Shown here: piece by piece, positions 36,611 to 46,286 of the stretch
Layout of the letters: every line of letters begins with the position of its first letter
Numbering within the stretch: position 1 is the stretch's first letter
Source: Clostridia bacterium
GTDB lineage: Bacteria; Bacillota; Clostridia; Christensenellales; Aristaeellaceae
DNA: 64,000 nt
Direction of reading: 5' to 3'
NCBI GenBank assembly: GCA_017412715.1
Contig: JAFPWU010000018.1
Location: 1 to 64,000 of the forward strand
Notes under the pieces: model-generated
Told to the model about the DNA's origin: nothing
What the model saw: the letters and a program-made list of their open reading frames with translations, nothing else
Databases searched by the model: none
Made by a program: the position numbers and the translations under genes

Positions 36611-36731
36611 TTGATTCCATTCGGGGGTTCATCGCCTGTGCTCAGACGATGGCCGACGAAAGAGAGCCATGAATTCAAACCCGGCGGTTCCCGCCGGGAA
36701 GGGGAATCCTCGGCGTTTTCCTGACAGCGGC
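36600..36731. other. Intergenic element resembling the one at 13549
   Basis: It shares CGCTGATTGATTC with 13554-13566, and both copies end in CGTTTTCC. The 5' GGAAAGCGC can pair with the 3' GGCGTTTTCC at 9 positions, one of them a wobble. Inside lies a perfect 8-bp hairpin at 36680-36698, CCCGGCGG-TTC-CCGCCGGG. The match could be chance. See the findings. Confidence 0.3.
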
Positions 36732-36743
36732 GGACGGAGTAAA

Positions 36744-37487
36744 ATGAAAAAAGAACTGACACTGGAGGAGATTCACGGGGAGCTGCTGGAGCAGCTGCGG
36801 GATATTACCGCGGTATGCCGCCGGCACGGGATCCAGTACAACCTGATGTGCGGAACCCTGCTGGGGGCTGTAAGGCACAGGGGATTCATCCCCTGGGACG
36901 ATGATGTGGACTTGCTGATGACCCGGGAGGAGTTTACCAGATTCCGGAAGGTTTATCCGGAAGAGTGTGATCCCCGGTTCGAGCTGACCTATCTGGATAC
37001 CTGGACGCCCCGGGTCATGAACCGGGATCCGGAGAAGGCCGCAGCCTTCACGGATCTGTTCATCCTGGATCCGCTGCCTCCGGAGGGATGGCGGAGAAAG
37101 GCGCACCTGCTGCATCTGCATCTGCTGCAGGGCATGATGAAGAAGAAGGTGGATTACAGCCGGTTCGGGCTGAAAAACCGGATTCTCCTGCGGGCGACCC
37201 ACCTGATGGGACTGCCCTTCTCCTACGCCTGGAAGGCGAAGCGGTATGAGCAGGTGTCCACAAAGGTGAAGGAGGGCCGTGACCTGCACATGAGCAACGG
37301 AGCTTTCGAGCTGATGACGCATGTGTGGCATCCGGAGCAGTTCGCGGAGAAGGTAACCGCTCCTTTTGAGGACGTGGAATGCCTGATTCCGAAAAAGTAT
37401 GACGAAGTGCTGACGGTTCTGTTCGGCCCGGATTATATGACGCCCCCGCCTCCGGAAGAGCGGGTAGCGAAGCATTTGGACGTGTAA
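36744..37487 (+). CDS. LicD family phosphotransferase
   Basis: A 247-residue protein. It has the LicD signature GTLLGAVRHRGFIPWDDD (residues 37-54), whose acidic triad binds metal. LicD enzymes transfer phosphocholine or sugar-phosphate groups onto surface polymers. The start is placed at 36744 with GGAG 5 nt upstream; a longer frame from 36669 would run through the hairpin. No licA/licC (choline kinase or cytidylyltransferase) is nearby, so the transferred group may not be choline. Confidence 0.82.
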   Translation: MKKELTLEEIHGELLEQLRDITAVCRRHGIQYNLMCGTLLGAVRHRGFIPWDDDVDLLMTREEFTRFRKVYPEECDPRFELTYLDTWTPRVMNRDPEKAAAFTDLFILDPLPPEGWRRKAHLLHLHLLQGMMKKKVDYSRFGLKNRILLRATHLMGLPFSYAWKAKRYEQVSTKVKEGRDLHMSNGAFELMTHVWHPEQFAEKVTAPFEDVECLIPKKYDEVLTVLFGPDYMTPPPPEERVAKHLDV

Positions 37488-37491
37488 AAGA

Positions 37492-38301
37492 ATGGAAATG
37501 TATTTTTGCCCTCTTTTCTCCGGCTCCAGCGGGAACGCGCTGTTCTGCCAGTATGGGAACACCCGGCTGCTGATCGACGCGGGAAAGCCGGGAAGGCAGC
37601 TGGAAGAGGCCATGGGGAGCATCGGGGTGGACCCGGGAACCCTCAGCGGTATCCTGATTACCCATGAGCACAGCGATCATATCCATGGGGCGGGGATCCT
37701 GAGCAGGAAGTATCATTTGCCCCTGTATGCCACCCCGGGCACCTGGGCGGCCATGGAAGGGAAGATTGGGAAGATTCAGCCCGAGTTCCGCCGGGAGATT
37801 CAGGCGGAACGGGATTTCTACCTGGGGGAGATGGGTGTGGTGCCTTTTCCCATCCCTCATGACGCGGCGGATCCTGTGGGATTCCGGCTTTACGGCGGAA
37901 GTCTGAGCATCGCCACGGCCACGGATCTGGGGCATTTTTCCCGGTACGTATACGATCAGATCGCAGGCAGCGATCTGATTTTGCTGGAGAGCAACCATGA
38001 TCCTGATATGCTGCGGGCAAACCCCCATTACAACGCCTTGCTGAAGGCAAGGATTCTGGGGGATCACGGGCACCTGAGCAACGAAAGCTGCGCGGAGGCG
38101 CTGCTGCGGCTGGTGGCGGCCGGCACGGGTACGGTGCTGCTGGGACATCTGAGCGGGGAGAATAATACCCCGGAGCTGGCCCGGCGGGTTTCTACGGAAA
38201 TCCTGGCCCGGGAGGGCATCACTGCCGGGAAGGACATGCGGCTGGATGTGGCTCTTCGGGATCGGACTGGGATGGTCTATACCATCAGAAGCAAGGAGTA
38301 A
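37492..38301 (+). CDS. MBL-fold hydrolase of the WalJ/YycJ family
   Basis: A 269-residue metallo-beta-lactamase-fold protein. The ligands are H58, H60, D62 and H63 in LITHEHSDHIHG. LESNHDPDMLRAN near 164-176 and LGDHGHLSNESC near 188-199 are shared with WalJ (YycJ), a 5'-exonuclease-like protein linked to DNA repair and the WalRK operon in Bacilli. Here it sits 4 nt after licD, away from any WalRK-type gene, so the context is unusual. The ribosome binding site is weak. Confidence 0.88.
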   Translation: MEMYFCPLFSGSSGNALFCQYGNTRLLIDAGKPGRQLEEAMGSIGVDPGTLSGILITHEHSDHIHGAGILSRKYHLPLYATPGTWAAMEGKIGKIQPEFRREIQAERDFYLGEMGVVPFPIPHDAADPVGFRLYGGSLSIATATDLGHFSRYVYDQIAGSDLILLESNHDPDMLRANPHYNALLKARILGDHGHLSNESCAEALLRLVAAGTGTVLLGHLSGENNTPELARRVSTEILAREGITAGKDMRLDVALRDRTGMVYTIRSKE

Positions 38302-38304
38302 CGG

Positions 38305-40203
38305 ATGATTATCCTATCACTGCAGGGGATTCAGAAGAGCTTTGGAACCCATGAGGTGCTCCGGAACGCCACGCTGACCCTGCAGGACGGGGAGCGCATG
38401 GGGCTGGTGGGGGTCAACGGCAGCGGTAAAAGCACCCTGATGAAGATTATCGCAGGCCAGGAAACCCCGGACGCCGGCATCCTCAGTATCCAGAAGGGTC
38501 TGAAGCTGGGTTACCTGGCCCAGCAGGGGGAGCTGAGCGGGGAAGAGACCGTGCTGCGGGTGCTGGAGAGCGTGTTCGACCACATTGTAGCGCTCGAGCA
38601 GGAAATGCGGGAGACGGAGGAGGCCATGGGGGCCGCCGCGGGAGACCCGGAGCTGCTGAGAAGGCTGGGGCAGAAATATGACAGCCTGACCCGGGCCTTT
38701 GAGGAGGGAAACGGCTACGGATGGCACAGCCAGGTGCAGGGAGTGCTGGCGGGTCTGAATCTGAGGGCCTATCAGGATCAGAAAACCCGGATTCTCTCCG
38801 GCGGGGAACGGACCCGGCTTTGTCTGGGACGGATGCTGCTGTCGAACCCGGACCTGCTGCTGCTGGACGAGCCTACCAACCACCTGGATCTGAAGAGCAT
38901 CGCCTGGCTGGAGGATTATCTGACCGGCTACCGGGGCGCCGTGCTGGTGATCAGCCATGACCGGTACTTCCTGGACCATGTCTGCGGCAGGATGGCGGAG
39001 CTGCTGATGGGAAACATTGAGACCTACAGCGGCAATTACACGGAGTACCTGGAGAAACGAACCCAGGTCTACGAAACGAGGATGAAGGCCTGGGAAATGC
39101 AGCAGCGGGAGATCGCCCGGGAGCAGGCTATCATCGCCACCTATCGAAGGTTCAACCGGGAGAAGAGCATCCGGGCGGCGGAGAGCCGGGAGAAGCGGCT
39201 GGAGAAGATGGAACTGCTGGAAAGGCCCCAGGAGGAGGGAGCCATTCATTTCCGTTTCCAGACCCGGCGTCGCACCGGCGAGGACGTTCTGATCGCAGAG
39301 GGGCTGCGGAAGGGCTACCAGGAGCGAACCCTGTTCGAAGAATTGAATCTGCATGTCCGCTCGGGGGACCGGATCGCGCTGATCGGGGATAACGGAACGG
39401 GAAAGACCACGCTGTTCAGATGCCTGACGGGCCAGGAAAAGCCGGACGGCGGCATGATCCGCTGGGGCGCCGGCGTGGATATCGGATACTATGACCAGCA
39501 TCAGGCGGGGCTGAACGAAAGCAAGACCATGCTGGACGAGGTATGGGACCGGTTTCCCCGGATGGAGCAGTATGAGGTGCGCGGGGCCCTGGGCCAGTTT
39601 CTGTTTACCGGGGATGAAGTATTTGCCCCTGTGCATACGCTCAGCGGCGGGGAGAAGGGCCGGGTGGCGCTGACGGAGCTGATGCTGCGGAAGGATAATG
39701 TGCTGCTGCTGGACGAGCCTACGAACCATCTGGATATGGACAGCCGGGAGGTGCTGGAGGAGGCGCTGGACGGCTTTGAAGGAACCATCATCGCGATCAG
39801 CCATGACCGGTATTTCATCAACAGGTTTGCCACAAAGGTTCTGGTGTTGGAGGACGGAAGGCTGAAAGAATACCTGGGAAATTACGATGATTATTTTGTC
39901 AAGGTCAGCCGGGACCAGGAGCCGGACGGGGATCTGCCCCGGATGACCCGGACCGCTGCGGAAAAGGAAAAGCGGAGGAGCCGGGAGGAACAGCGCCTCG
40001 AAAAGGAAAAGAAGGAAAGAATACGGACGCTGGAGAAGAAAATCGCCGATGAGGAAGCCAGAGCGATGGAGATGGAAGCCCGACTGGCGGATCCCGCGAC
40101 CTGGCAGGATCCGGAGGAAGGGGCCAGGCTGACCCGGGAATATAATCAGATGAAGGAAGAGATTGACAGGCTGTACGCGGCCTGGGAAGAGGCGGAGAGC
40201 TGA
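38305..40203 (+). CDS. ABC-F ribosome-associated ATPase
   Basis: A 632-residue protein with two tandem ABC domains and no membrane part. The first Walker A is GVNGSGKST (36-44), with signature SGGERTR and DEPTNHLD. The inter-domain arm (about 230-320) is helical. The second Walker A is GDNGTGKTT (near 362-370) with SGGEKGR and DEPTNHLD. A charged C-terminal coiled coil (about 545-630) resembles Uup/YdiF. ABC-F proteins bind the ribosomal E site; whether this one gives antibiotic resistance cannot be said. A strong terminator follows. Confidence 0.9.
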   Translation: MIILSLQGIQKSFGTHEVLRNATLTLQDGERMGLVGVNGSGKSTLMKIIAGQETPDAGILSIQKGLKLGYLAQQGELSGEETVLRVLESVFDHIVALEQEMRETEEAMGAAAGDPELLRRLGQKYDSLTRAFEEGNGYGWHSQVQGVLAGLNLRAYQDQKTRILSGGERTRLCLGRMLLSNPDLLLLDEPTNHLDLKSIAWLEDYLTGYRGAVLVISHDRYFLDHVCGRMAELLMGNIETYSGNYTEYLEKRTQVYETRMKAWEMQQREIAREQAIIATYRRFNREKSIRAAESREKRLEKMELLERPQEEGAIHFRFQTRRRTGEDVLIAEGLRKGYQERTLFEELNLHVRSGDRIALIGDNGTGKTTLFRCLTGQEKPDGGMIRWGAGVDIGYYDQHQAGLNESKTMLDEVWDRFPRMEQYEVRGALGQFLFTGDEVFAPVHTLSGGEKGRVALTELMLRKDNVLLLDEPTNHLDMDSREVLEEALDGFEGTIIAISHDRYFINRFATKVLVLEDGRLKEYLGNYDDYFVKVSRDQEPDGDLPRMTRTAAEKEKRRSREEQRLEKEKKERIRTLEKKIADEEARAMEMEARLADPATWQDPEEGARLTREYNQMKEEIDRLYAAWEEAES

Positions 40204-40278
40204 GAAGTCCTGAACCGATCCGAAGAAAAACGGGAATCGGGAATAGGACACACCAGAGAGCGTGTGCAATATCCAAAG

Positions 40279-40327
40279 GGAGAAGAGAAGCAGAATCAAG
40301 GGATTCAGCGGCTCTTCTCCTTTTTTT
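40279..40327 (+). terminator. Terminator of the parA-ABC-F region
   Basis: GGAGAAGAG (40279-40287) pairs with CTCTTCTCC (40312-40320). Inner GAATC/GATTC and GC pairs extend the stem, then TTTTTTT. Confidence 0.9.
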
Positions 40328-40489
40328 GAGGACAGGAAAAGGAAAAAAACAGGCCAGGGAGCAGGAAAAATGGACACACAAGAAGACGTGTTCAACATGA
40401 AAAGTGAAAGCTGAAGGAAAACAAACCTTTTCGAAGCATAAAGAATCAAAAAATTGCAAAAATTTTTTCGAAAAACACCCCAAACCCTC

Positions 40490-40518
40490 TTGATTTCCCC
40501 GGTTGACCCGTGTATAAT
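40490..40518 (+). promoter_or_regulatory. Promoter of the S10-spc ribosomal operon
   Basis: TTGATT at 40490-40495, a 17-nt spacer and TATAAT at 40513-40518. An A/T-rich tract (about 40447-40475) upstream may be an UP element. A TTGACC closer to the -10 is at wrong spacing. Between the previous terminator and this tract nothing else is seen. Confidence 0.75.
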
Positions 40519-40524
40519 GCGACT

Positions 40525-40680
40525 GTTGTCTGTTTAGGGATGAAGGGGTAAGTTGCCGTCCGGCCAGACGGGTAATTATCCTGGACCAGCCCGCTAATCG
40601 GGCGACGGACTCGAAACGCCGAACCCGGAAGCGCACCTGCGAGCGCCTCCCAAACGCGGCGAAAACGAGAACGAATCATA
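40525..40680 (+). promoter_or_regulatory. Structured leader of the S10 operon
   Basis: This untranslated stretch of about 155 nt precedes rpsJ. CCGTC (40556-40560) can pair with GACGG at 40567-40571 or with GACGG at 40604-40608, two mutually exclusive options. GCCCG-CTAAT-CGGGC (40589-40603) makes a further hairpin. The arrangement suits a switch such as binding of a ribosomal protein (L4 in Enterobacteria). No known leader family is recognised. Confidence 0.45.
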
Positions 40681-40695
40681 GGAGGTTAAAAGGTA

Positions 40696-41004
40696 ATGGC
40701 CAGCCAGAAAATTCGTATCAAGCTGAAGAGCTACGAGCACAAACTGATCGATCAGAGCGCCGAGCGGATCGTGGAAACCGCCAAGCGCACGGGTGCCCGC
40801 GTCTCAGGCCCCATCCCGCTGCCCACCGAACGCGAGATCGTGACGATCCTGCGCGCTGTTCACAAGTACAAGGACAGCCGGGAGCAGTTTGAGCGCCGGA
40901 CGCACAAGCGCCTGATTGACATCATGAACGCGAATCCGAAGACCGTAGACGCCATGTCGAAGCTGGATCTTCCCGCGGGTGTCGAAATCGAAATCAAGCT
41001 GTGA
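40696..41004 (+). CDS. rpsJ: Ribosomal protein uS10
   Basis: 102 residues; starts [18 protein letters not shown] and contains the long loop block [11 protein letters not shown] and the [12 protein letters not shown] motif. AGGAGG sits 9 nt upstream. It is the first gene of the operon, as in most bacteria, but without rpsL-rpsG-fusA-tuf directly ahead. S10 also takes part in transcription antitermination through NusB. Confidence 0.98.
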   Translation: MASQKIRIKLKSYEHKLIDQSAERIVETAKRTGARVSGPIPLPTEREIVTILRAVHKYKDSREQFERRTHKRLIDIMNANPKTVDAMSKLDLPAGVEIEIKL

Positions 41005-41021
41005 GCGGGAGGAAGAAAGCA

Positions 41022-41663
41022 ATGAAGAAAGCGATCGTGGGCAAAAAGATCGGTATGACGCAGGTCTTCGCGGAAGACGGCCGCCTGATTCCGGTCACCG
41101 TGATTGAGGCGGGCCCCTGCACCGTCGTGCAGACCAAGAACAAGGAAAGCGACGGCTACGATGCCGTGCAGGTCGGTTTTGGCGATCTGACCGAGAATCG
41201 GGCCAAGAAACTGCTGAACAAGCCGGAGCTGGGCCATTTCAAGAAGGCCGGTGTGGATGCAAAGCGCCATCTGCGGGAATTCCGGTTTGACGACTGCAGC
41301 GGATACAAAGTAGGCGATGTGCTGAAGGCGGATCAGTTCGCCAGCGGCGACAAGATCGACATCACCGGCACCAGCAAGGGCCACGGATACACCGGCGCCA
41401 TTCAGCGCTGGAATCAGCACACCGGCCCCATGGCGCACGGTTCCAAGTACCATCGCGGCGTGGGCTCTCTGAGCGCAAACTCCGACCCGAGCCGGGTGTT
41501 CAAGAACAAGCACATGGCCGGCCACTACGGTGTGGATCGGGTCACGGTGCAGAATCTGGAAGTCGTCCAGGTGGACGCGGAACGCAACCTGCTGCTGGTC
41601 AAGGGCGCTGTGCCCGGCCCCAACGAAGGCCTGCTGATCATCCGTGACACCGTGAAGGCGTAA
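41022..41663 (+). CDS. rplC: Ribosomal protein uL3
   Basis: 213 residues. The start is the ATG at 41022, giving [16 protein letters not shown], with GGGAGGA upstream; a codon further out at 41001 is inside rpsJ. The peptidyl-transferase-reaching finger [11 protein letters not shown]...HRGVGS is complete. It binds early in 50S assembly. Confidence 0.97.
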   Translation: MKKAIVGKKIGMTQVFAEDGRLIPVTVIEAGPCTVVQTKNKESDGYDAVQVGFGDLTENRAKKLLNKPELGHFKKAGVDAKRHLREFRFDDCSGYKVGDVLKADQFASGDKIDITGTSKGHGYTGAIQRWNQHTGPMAHGSKYHRGVGSLSANSDPSRVFKNKHMAGHYGVDRVTVQNLEVVQVDAERNLLLVKGAVPGPNEGLLIIRDTVKA

Positions 41664-41687
41664 GGTTGAGAGGAAGGAGAAAGTACA

Positions 41688-42311
41688 ATGGCTAAGACTG
41701 CTCTTTATAATATGGAAGGAGCGACCATCGGAGAAGTGGAGATGAGCGACGCGATCTTCGCGGCGCCGATCCATGAAGCCGCCATGCATCTGGTCGTCCG
41801 TTCCTACCTGGCAGCCCAGCGCCAGGGCACCCAGAGCGCCCTGACCCGCGGAGAGGTTCGCGGGGGCGGCCGGAAAATCTATCGCCAGAAGGGCACCGGT
41901 AATGCCCGGCACCATGGCAACCGCGCGCCTCAGTTCAAGCACGGCGGCGTGGTGTTCGCTCCCAAGCCCCGGGATTATGTGGTGGCCGTGAATAAGAAGG
42001 TTCGCCGCCTGGCGTTCCGCAGCGCCATGACCGCCAAGTTCAACGCCGGTGAGATCATCGTTGTGGACAGCCTGAACCTGAAGGAAGGCAAGACCAAGCT
42101 GATGGCCGAAGCGCTGAAGAAACTGGGCGCCGAGAAGAAGGCCCTTGTGGTTCTGCCGGAGCGGGAAGAAAACGTGGTCCGCGCGACCGCGAATCTGGCG
42201 GAAGCCAGCACGACCTACGTCAACACCCTGAATGTGTATGACATCCTGAACGCGGGCAAGGTCGTCCTGACCAAGGCCGCCAAGGAATGCGTCGAGGAGG
42301 TGTACGCGTAA
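41688..42311 (+). CDS. rplD: Ribosomal protein uL4
   Basis: 207 residues with the central loop [20 protein letters not shown] that reaches the peptide exit tunnel. In Enterobacteria free L4 represses this operon, so it is a candidate ligand for the structured leader. AAGGAG lies upstream, and the stop overlaps rplW as TAATG. Confidence 0.97.
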   Translation: MAKTALYNMEGATIGEVEMSDAIFAAPIHEAAMHLVVRSYLAAQRQGTQSALTRGEVRGGGRKIYRQKGTGNARHHGNRAPQFKHGGVVFAPKPRDYVVAVNKKVRRLAFRSAMTAKFNAGEIIVVDSLNLKEGKTKLMAEALKKLGAEKKALVVLPEREENVVRATANLAEASTTYVNTLNVYDILNAGKVVLTKAAKECVEEVYA

Positions 42312-42616
42312 TGAAGACCGCATATGATATCATCAAGCGCCCCATCCTCACCGAAAAGGCCTATGAAGGCATCGATGAAAAGCGCTACGTCTTCGAAGTT
42401 GACATCCACGCCAACAAGGCGGAGATCAAGAAGGCGGTCGAGACGGTGTTCGCCGATGACGGCGTGAAGGTGGAGAAAGTCAACACGCTCCGCACCATCG
42501 GAAAGATCAAGCGGCAGGGCCGCACCCAGGGCAGGACGCCCGAGACCAAGAAGGCCTATGTCACGCTGAAGAAGGACTCCAAGCCCATTAAGTTCTTCGA
42601 AGGCATGGCTCAGTAA
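42311..42616 (+). CDS. rplW: Ribosomal protein uL23
   Basis: 101 residues, [20 protein letters not shown], overlapping the rplD stop by one base. GAGGAGG is at ideal distance. L23 lines the exit tunnel and docks trigger factor and SRP. Confidence 0.96.
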   Translation: MKTAYDIIKRPILTEKAYEGIDEKRYVFEVDIHANKAEIKKAVETVFADDGVKVEKVNTLRTIGKIKRQGRTQGRTPETKKAYVTLKKDSKPIKFFEGMAQ

Positions 42617-42637
42617 AAGCAGGGAGGAGACGAAAAC

Positions 42638-43471
42638 ATGGCTATTCGAGTTTACAAGCCGACTTCGCCCGCCCGGCGCTTCATGTCGGTTCTGACCTAC
42701 GAGGAGATTACGAAGAAGAAGCCCGAGAAGAGCCTCATCGAGTACCTCAAGAAGAACGCCGGCCGCAACAATCAGGGCAAGATCACCGTCCGTCATCAGG
42801 GCGGCGGTAACAAAGTCAAGTATCGCATCATCGACTTCAAGCGGGACAAGATCGACATCCCCGCCAAGGTCAACGCGATTGAGTATGACCCGAACCGCAG
42901 CGCCTTCATCGCTCTGCTGTTCTATGCCGACGGCGAGAAGCGCTACATTCTGGCTCCTCTGGGCCTGAAGGTCGGGGACACCGTGATTTCCAGCGACAAC
43001 GCTGACATCAAGCCCGGCAATGCGCTCCCCATCAGCAACATTCCCGTCGGTACGCTGATCCACAACCTGGAGATCAAGCCCGGCCGCGGCGGACAGCTGG
43101 TTCGCAGCGCGGGCATGAGCGCCCAGCTGATGGCGAAGGAAAACGGATATGCCCAGGTGCGTCTGCCCAGCGGCGAAATGCGGAAGCTGCCGCTGAACGC
43201 CAAGGCCACCATCGGCACCGTCGGCAACACGGATCATGAGAACGTTCGCCTGGGCAAGGCCGGCCGGGTACGCCACATGGGCGTCCGTCCCACCGTCCGC
43301 GGCGTCGTAATGAATCCGAACGATCACCCGCACGGCGGCGGCGAGGGCAAGAGCCCCGTCGGTATGCCTGCTCCGGTAACCCCCTGGGGCAAGCCCGCGC
43401 TGGGCCTGAAGACCCGGAAGCACAAGAAGTATTCCAACAAGATGATCGTCAAGCGCGCCGGCAAGAAGTAA
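42638..43471 (+). CDS. rplB: Ribosomal protein uL2
   Basis: 277 residues, [17 protein letters not shown], with [16 protein letters not shown] and the conserved C-terminal [10 protein letters not shown] block near the peptidyl transferase centre. An AGGGAGGA site precedes the ATG. Confidence 0.98.
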   Translation: MAIRVYKPTSPARRFMSVLTYEEITKKKPEKSLIEYLKKNAGRNNQGKITVRHQGGGNKVKYRIIDFKRDKIDIPAKVNAIEYDPNRSAFIALLFYADGEKRYILAPLGLKVGDTVISSDNADIKPGNALPISNIPVGTLIHNLEIKPGRGGQLVRSAGMSAQLMAKENGYAQVRLPSGEMRKLPLNAKATIGTVGNTDHENVRLGKAGRVRHMGVRPTVRGVVMNPNDHPHGGGEGKSPVGMPAPVTPWGKPALGLKTRKHKKYSNKMIVKRAGKK

Positions 43472-43495
43472 TCGGAAGGAGGCTACTGAGAGGAA

Positions 43496-43774
43496 ATGAG
43501 TCGTTCCATTAAAAAGGGCCCCTATGTAGAGGGCGCGCTGATGAAGCGCATTAATGAGATGAATGCATCCGGCAAAAAGAACGTCGTGAAGACCTGGAGC
43601 CGCTCCAGCACGATCTTCCCGGATTTCGTGGGACACACCATCGCCGTTCATGACGGACGGAAGCATGTGCCGGTCTATGTGACCGAGGACATGGTGGGTC
43701 ACAAGCTGGGCGAGTTTGCCCCCACCCGCACCTTCCGCGGCCACGCGGGCGACAAGAACAGCAATCGGAAGTAA
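43496..43774 (+). CDS. rpsS: Ribosomal protein uS19
   Basis: 92 residues, [18 protein letters not shown], with the [20 protein letters not shown] and [13 protein letters not shown] signature parts. It binds the small-subunit head and RimM. Confidence 0.98.
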   Translation: MSRSIKKGPYVEGALMKRINEMNASGKKNVVKTWSRSSTIFPDFVGHTIAVHDGRKHVPVYVTEDMVGHKLGEFAPTRTFRGHAGDKNSNRK

Positions 43775-43793
43775 GGAGAGGAGTTGAAAGTCA

Positions 43794-44177
43794 ATGGCTA
43801 CCCGTACCAAGGAAAAAGCGGCAGCCCGCAAGGCGAATGCCGATAAGCGGCCGCAGGCTCATGCCAGATACGTTCGCATCTCTCCCCGGAAGGTTCAGAT
43901 CGTCATCGATCTGATTCGCGGCAAGGATGTGGATGAAGCCCTGGCCATTCTGCAGTACACCCCCAAGGCTGCCTGCCCCGTGGTGGCGAAGCTGCTGGAA
44001 AGCGCCATCGCCAACGCGGTAAACAACCAGGAGTTGAACCGCCAGAACCTTTATGTCGCTGAGGTGTATGCCAACCCCGGCCCCACCCTGAAGCGGTACG
44101 TTGCCCGCAGCCGCGGCAGCGCATCTCCCATGCTCAAGCGCACCAGCCATATCAGCGTGGTGCTTGACCAGAAGTAA
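43794..44177 (+). CDS. rplV: Ribosomal protein uL22
   Basis: 127 residues. The core [20 protein letters not shown] and the beta hairpin loop with [19 protein letters not shown] are present. The hairpin extends into the exit tunnel, where macrolide-resistance changes occur. The first 15 residues form a basic Lys/Ala-rich tail. Confidence 0.97.
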   Translation: MATRTKEKAAARKANADKRPQAHARYVRISPRKVQIVIDLIRGKDVDEALAILQYTPKAACPVVAKLLESAIANAVNNQELNRQNLYVAEVYANPGPTLKRYVARSRGSASPMLKRTSHISVVLDQK

Positions 44178-44195
44178 GGCGAAGGAGGATTCAAC

Positions 44196-44864
44196 ATGGG
44201 TCATAAAGTAAATCCCCATGGCGCGCGCGTTGGTGTGATCTATGACTGGAGCACCCGCTGGTACGCCGGGAAGAAGGATTTCGCAGACAATCTGATCGAA
44301 GACTACAAGCTTCGTAAGATGCTGAAAGAAAAGTATTATTCCACCGGTATTTCCCACATCGATATCGAGCGCACCGCGCAGACCATGACCGTGAACATCT
44401 TCACCGCAAAGCCCGGCATGATCATCGGCCGCGGCGGCGCCGGCATCGAGGAACTGAAGAAGACCATCAACGATTTCCTGGGCCATCCCGCCCATATCAA
44501 CGTGATGGAAATCAAGCAGCCTGACGCGGACGCGCAGCTGGTGGCTGAGAATATCGCCCAGCAGCTGGAGAAGCGCATCAGCTTCCGCCGGGCCATGAAG
44601 CAGAGCCAGCAGCGGGCCATGAAGATTCCCGGCGTCAAGGGAATCAAGACCGCGGTTGGCGGACGTCTGGGCGGCGCGGATATCGCCCGCACGGAGCGCT
44701 ATCATGAAGGCTCCACCCCGCTGCAGACCCTGCGCGCCAACATCGATTACGGCTTCGCCGAAGCGAAGACCACCTATGGCCGCCTGGGCGTTAAGGTATG
44801 GATCTACAAGGGACAGATCCTGCCCAGGGCCAAGAAGGCTCCCATCGCGAAGGAGGGAAAATAA
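44196..44864 (+). CDS. rpsC: Ribosomal protein uS3
   Basis: 222 residues, [18 protein letters not shown], with a KH domain including [11 protein letters not shown] (GxxG type) and the C-terminal [19 protein letters not shown]. It lies at the mRNA entry site. Confidence 0.98.
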   Translation: MGHKVNPHGARVGVIYDWSTRWYAGKKDFADNLIEDYKLRKMLKEKYYSTGISHIDIERTAQTMTVNIFTAKPGMIIGRGGAGIEELKKTINDFLGHPAHINVMEIKQPDADAQLVAENIAQQLEKRISFRRAMKQSQQRAMKIPGVKGIKTAVGGRLGGADIARTERYHEGSTPLQTLRANIDYGFAEAKTTYGRLGVKVWIYKGQILPRAKKAPIAKEGK

Positions 44865-44867
44865 CCA

Positions 44868-45311
44868 ATGCTGATGCCTAAGAGAGTAAAGCGCCGCAAG
44901 GTTTTCCGCGGTCGCATGAAGGGCAAAGCCCAGCGGGGTAATTTCCTGGCTTACGGAGATTACGGCCTGCAGGCCATGGAGCCCTGCTGGATTACCAGCC
45001 AGCAGATTGAGGCGGCCCGTATCGCCCTGACCCGTTACACCAAGCGTGGCGGTCAGGTGTGGATCAAGATTTTCCCCGATAAGCCCGTCACGGCCAAGCC
45101 TGCCGAGACCCGCATGGGTTCCGGTAAAGGTGCGCCGGAGTACTGGGTGGCCGTGGTGAAGCCCGGCCGGGTTCTGTTCGAGGTCAAGGGTGTTCCGGAA
45201 GAGACCGCCCGTGAGGCCCTCCGGCTGGCCGGCCATAAGCTTCCCCTGAAGACCAAGTTCATGATGAAGGCCCCTGAGGCCAAGACTGAAGCGGGTGGTG
45301 AAGAAGCATGA
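44868..45311 (+). CDS. rplP: Ribosomal protein uL16
   Basis: 147 residues, [15 protein letters not shown], with [20 protein letters not shown] and the [19 protein letters not shown] loop. AAGGAGG lies upstream. The stop overlaps the rpmC start as ATGA. Confidence 0.98.
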   Translation: MLMPKRVKRRKVFRGRMKGKAQRGNFLAYGDYGLQAMEPCWITSQQIEAARIALTRYTKRGGQVWIKIFPDKPVTAKPAETRMGSGKGAPEYWVAVVKPGRVLFEVKGVPEETAREALRLAGHKLPLKTKFMMKAPEAKTEAGGEEA

Positions 45312-45499
45312 AGGCAAATGAATTTACTGCAATGACCAAGGAGCAGCTGGAGGCAAAGGTGACCGAGCTGAAGAGCCAGCTGTTCAGCCTTCGCTTCCAG
45401 CTTGCGACAGGCCAGCTGCAGAACACCATGCAGATCAGCGAAACCAAACGCGATATCGCACGGTGCAAGACCATCCTTCGTCAGAAGGAACAGGCCTGA
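45308..45499 (+). CDS. rpmC: Ribosomal protein uL29
   Basis: 63 residues, two-helix coiled-coil protein, with [20 protein letters not shown] and [12 protein letters not shown]. It sits at the exit tunnel beside L23 and is translated by coupling to rplP. Confidence 0.96.
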   Translation: MKANEFTAMTKEQLEAKVTELKSQLFSLRFQLATGQLQNTMQISETKRDIARCKTILRQKEQA

Positions 45500-45523
45500 G
45501 GATAGAAAGGAGGCAGCTGGAAA

Positions 45524-45781
45524 ATGGAAGAAAGAGGACTTCGTAAGACCCGGATCGGCGTCGTGATCAGCGACAAGATGGATAAAACCTGCGTCATCCA
45601 GATCAAGACCCGCGTTCGTCATCCGCTGTACGGCAAGATTATGAACCAGACCAGCAAGTTGAAGGTTCATGACGAGAACAACGAGTGCGGAATCGGCGAT
45701 ACCATCCGCGTGATGGAAACCCGCCCGCTGAGCAAGGACAAGCGCTGGCGCCTGGTTGAGATTCTCGAGAAGGCGAAGTAA
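45524..45781 (+). CDS. rpsQ: Ribosomal protein uS17
   Basis: 85 residues with [24 protein letters not shown] and [28 protein letters not shown] lies upstream. It ends the S10 block; a 121-nt gap follows before rplN. Confidence 0.97.
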   Translation: MEERGLRKTRIGVVISDKMDKTCVIQIKTRVRHPLYGKIMNQTSKLKVHDENNECGIGDTIRVMETRPLSKDKRWRLVEILEKAK

Positions 45782-45789
45782 GCGGACAT

Positions 45790-45870
45790 GGGTACAGTCC
45801 CAAGGGGAGACGGTTTGTCTGAGCCTTTGCAGACAGATGCCTGCCGTATCCTGATCCGGGGACTGATCCC
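45790..45870. repeat. Nested inverted repeats in the rpsQ-rplN gap
   Basis: Outer arms GGGTACAGTCCC (45790-45801) and GGGACTGATCCC (45859-45870) match at 10 of 12 pairs. Inside, TGTCTG (45816-45821) and CAGACA (45830-45835) make a 6-bp hairpin. There is no T tract, so it is a folded region in the mRNA rather than a classical terminator. In compact ribosomal operons this gap is normally 10-40 nt. Confidence 0.5.
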
Positions 45871-45902
45871 TTCGGTTGTGTAAAGTAAGGAGGAAAATCA
45901 CA

Positions 45903-46271
45903 ATGATTCAGCCGCAAACCCGGCTTAAGGTCGCCGATAACTCCGGCGCCAAGGAAATCATGTGCATCCGTGTTCTGGGCGGTTCCTTCCGTCGCGACGG
46001 CAGCATCGGTGATGTGATTGTTGCCAGCGTGAAGTCGGCGACCCCTGGCGGCACCGTGAAGAAGGGCGAAGTGGTTAAGGCCGTTGTCGTCCGGATGCGC
46101 AAGAACAAGCGTCGCCCCGATGGCAGCTATATCAAGTTCGACGATAACGCCGCTGTCATCATCAATGATCAGAAAATGCCCCGCGGGACCCGTATCTTCG
46201 GGCCTGTGGCCCGTGAGCTGCGCGAGAAGGATTTCATGAAGATCGTCTCCCTGGCTCCCGAAGTACTGTAA
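45903..46271 (+). CDS. rplN: Ribosomal protein uL14
   Basis: 122 residues, [18 protein letters not shown], starting at the ATG after AAGGAGGAAAATCACA. An earlier codon gives an extra basic tail and is rejected. It contacts L19 and the 16S bridge. Confidence 0.98.
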   Translation: MIQPQTRLKVADNSGAKEIMCIRVLGGSFRRDGSIGDVIVASVKSATPGGTVKKGEVVKAVVVRMRKNKRRPDGSYIKFDDNAAVIINDQKMPRGTRIFGPVARELREKDFMKIVSLAPEVL

Positions 46272-46286
46272 GGAGGCGGAACGGTT

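Noticed and set aside
38317..40449. A 710-codon minus-strand frame opposite the ABC-F gene
   Set aside because: Antisense shadow; it also crosses the terminator at 40279-40327.
40501..40506. TTGACC as the -35 box of the S10 promoter
   Set aside because: It lies too close to TATAAT; TTGATT at 40490 has correct 17-nt spacing.
45471..45523. Possible missing gene between rpmC and rpsQ
   Set aside because: The gap is only 24 nt and carries the rpsQ ribosome binding site.
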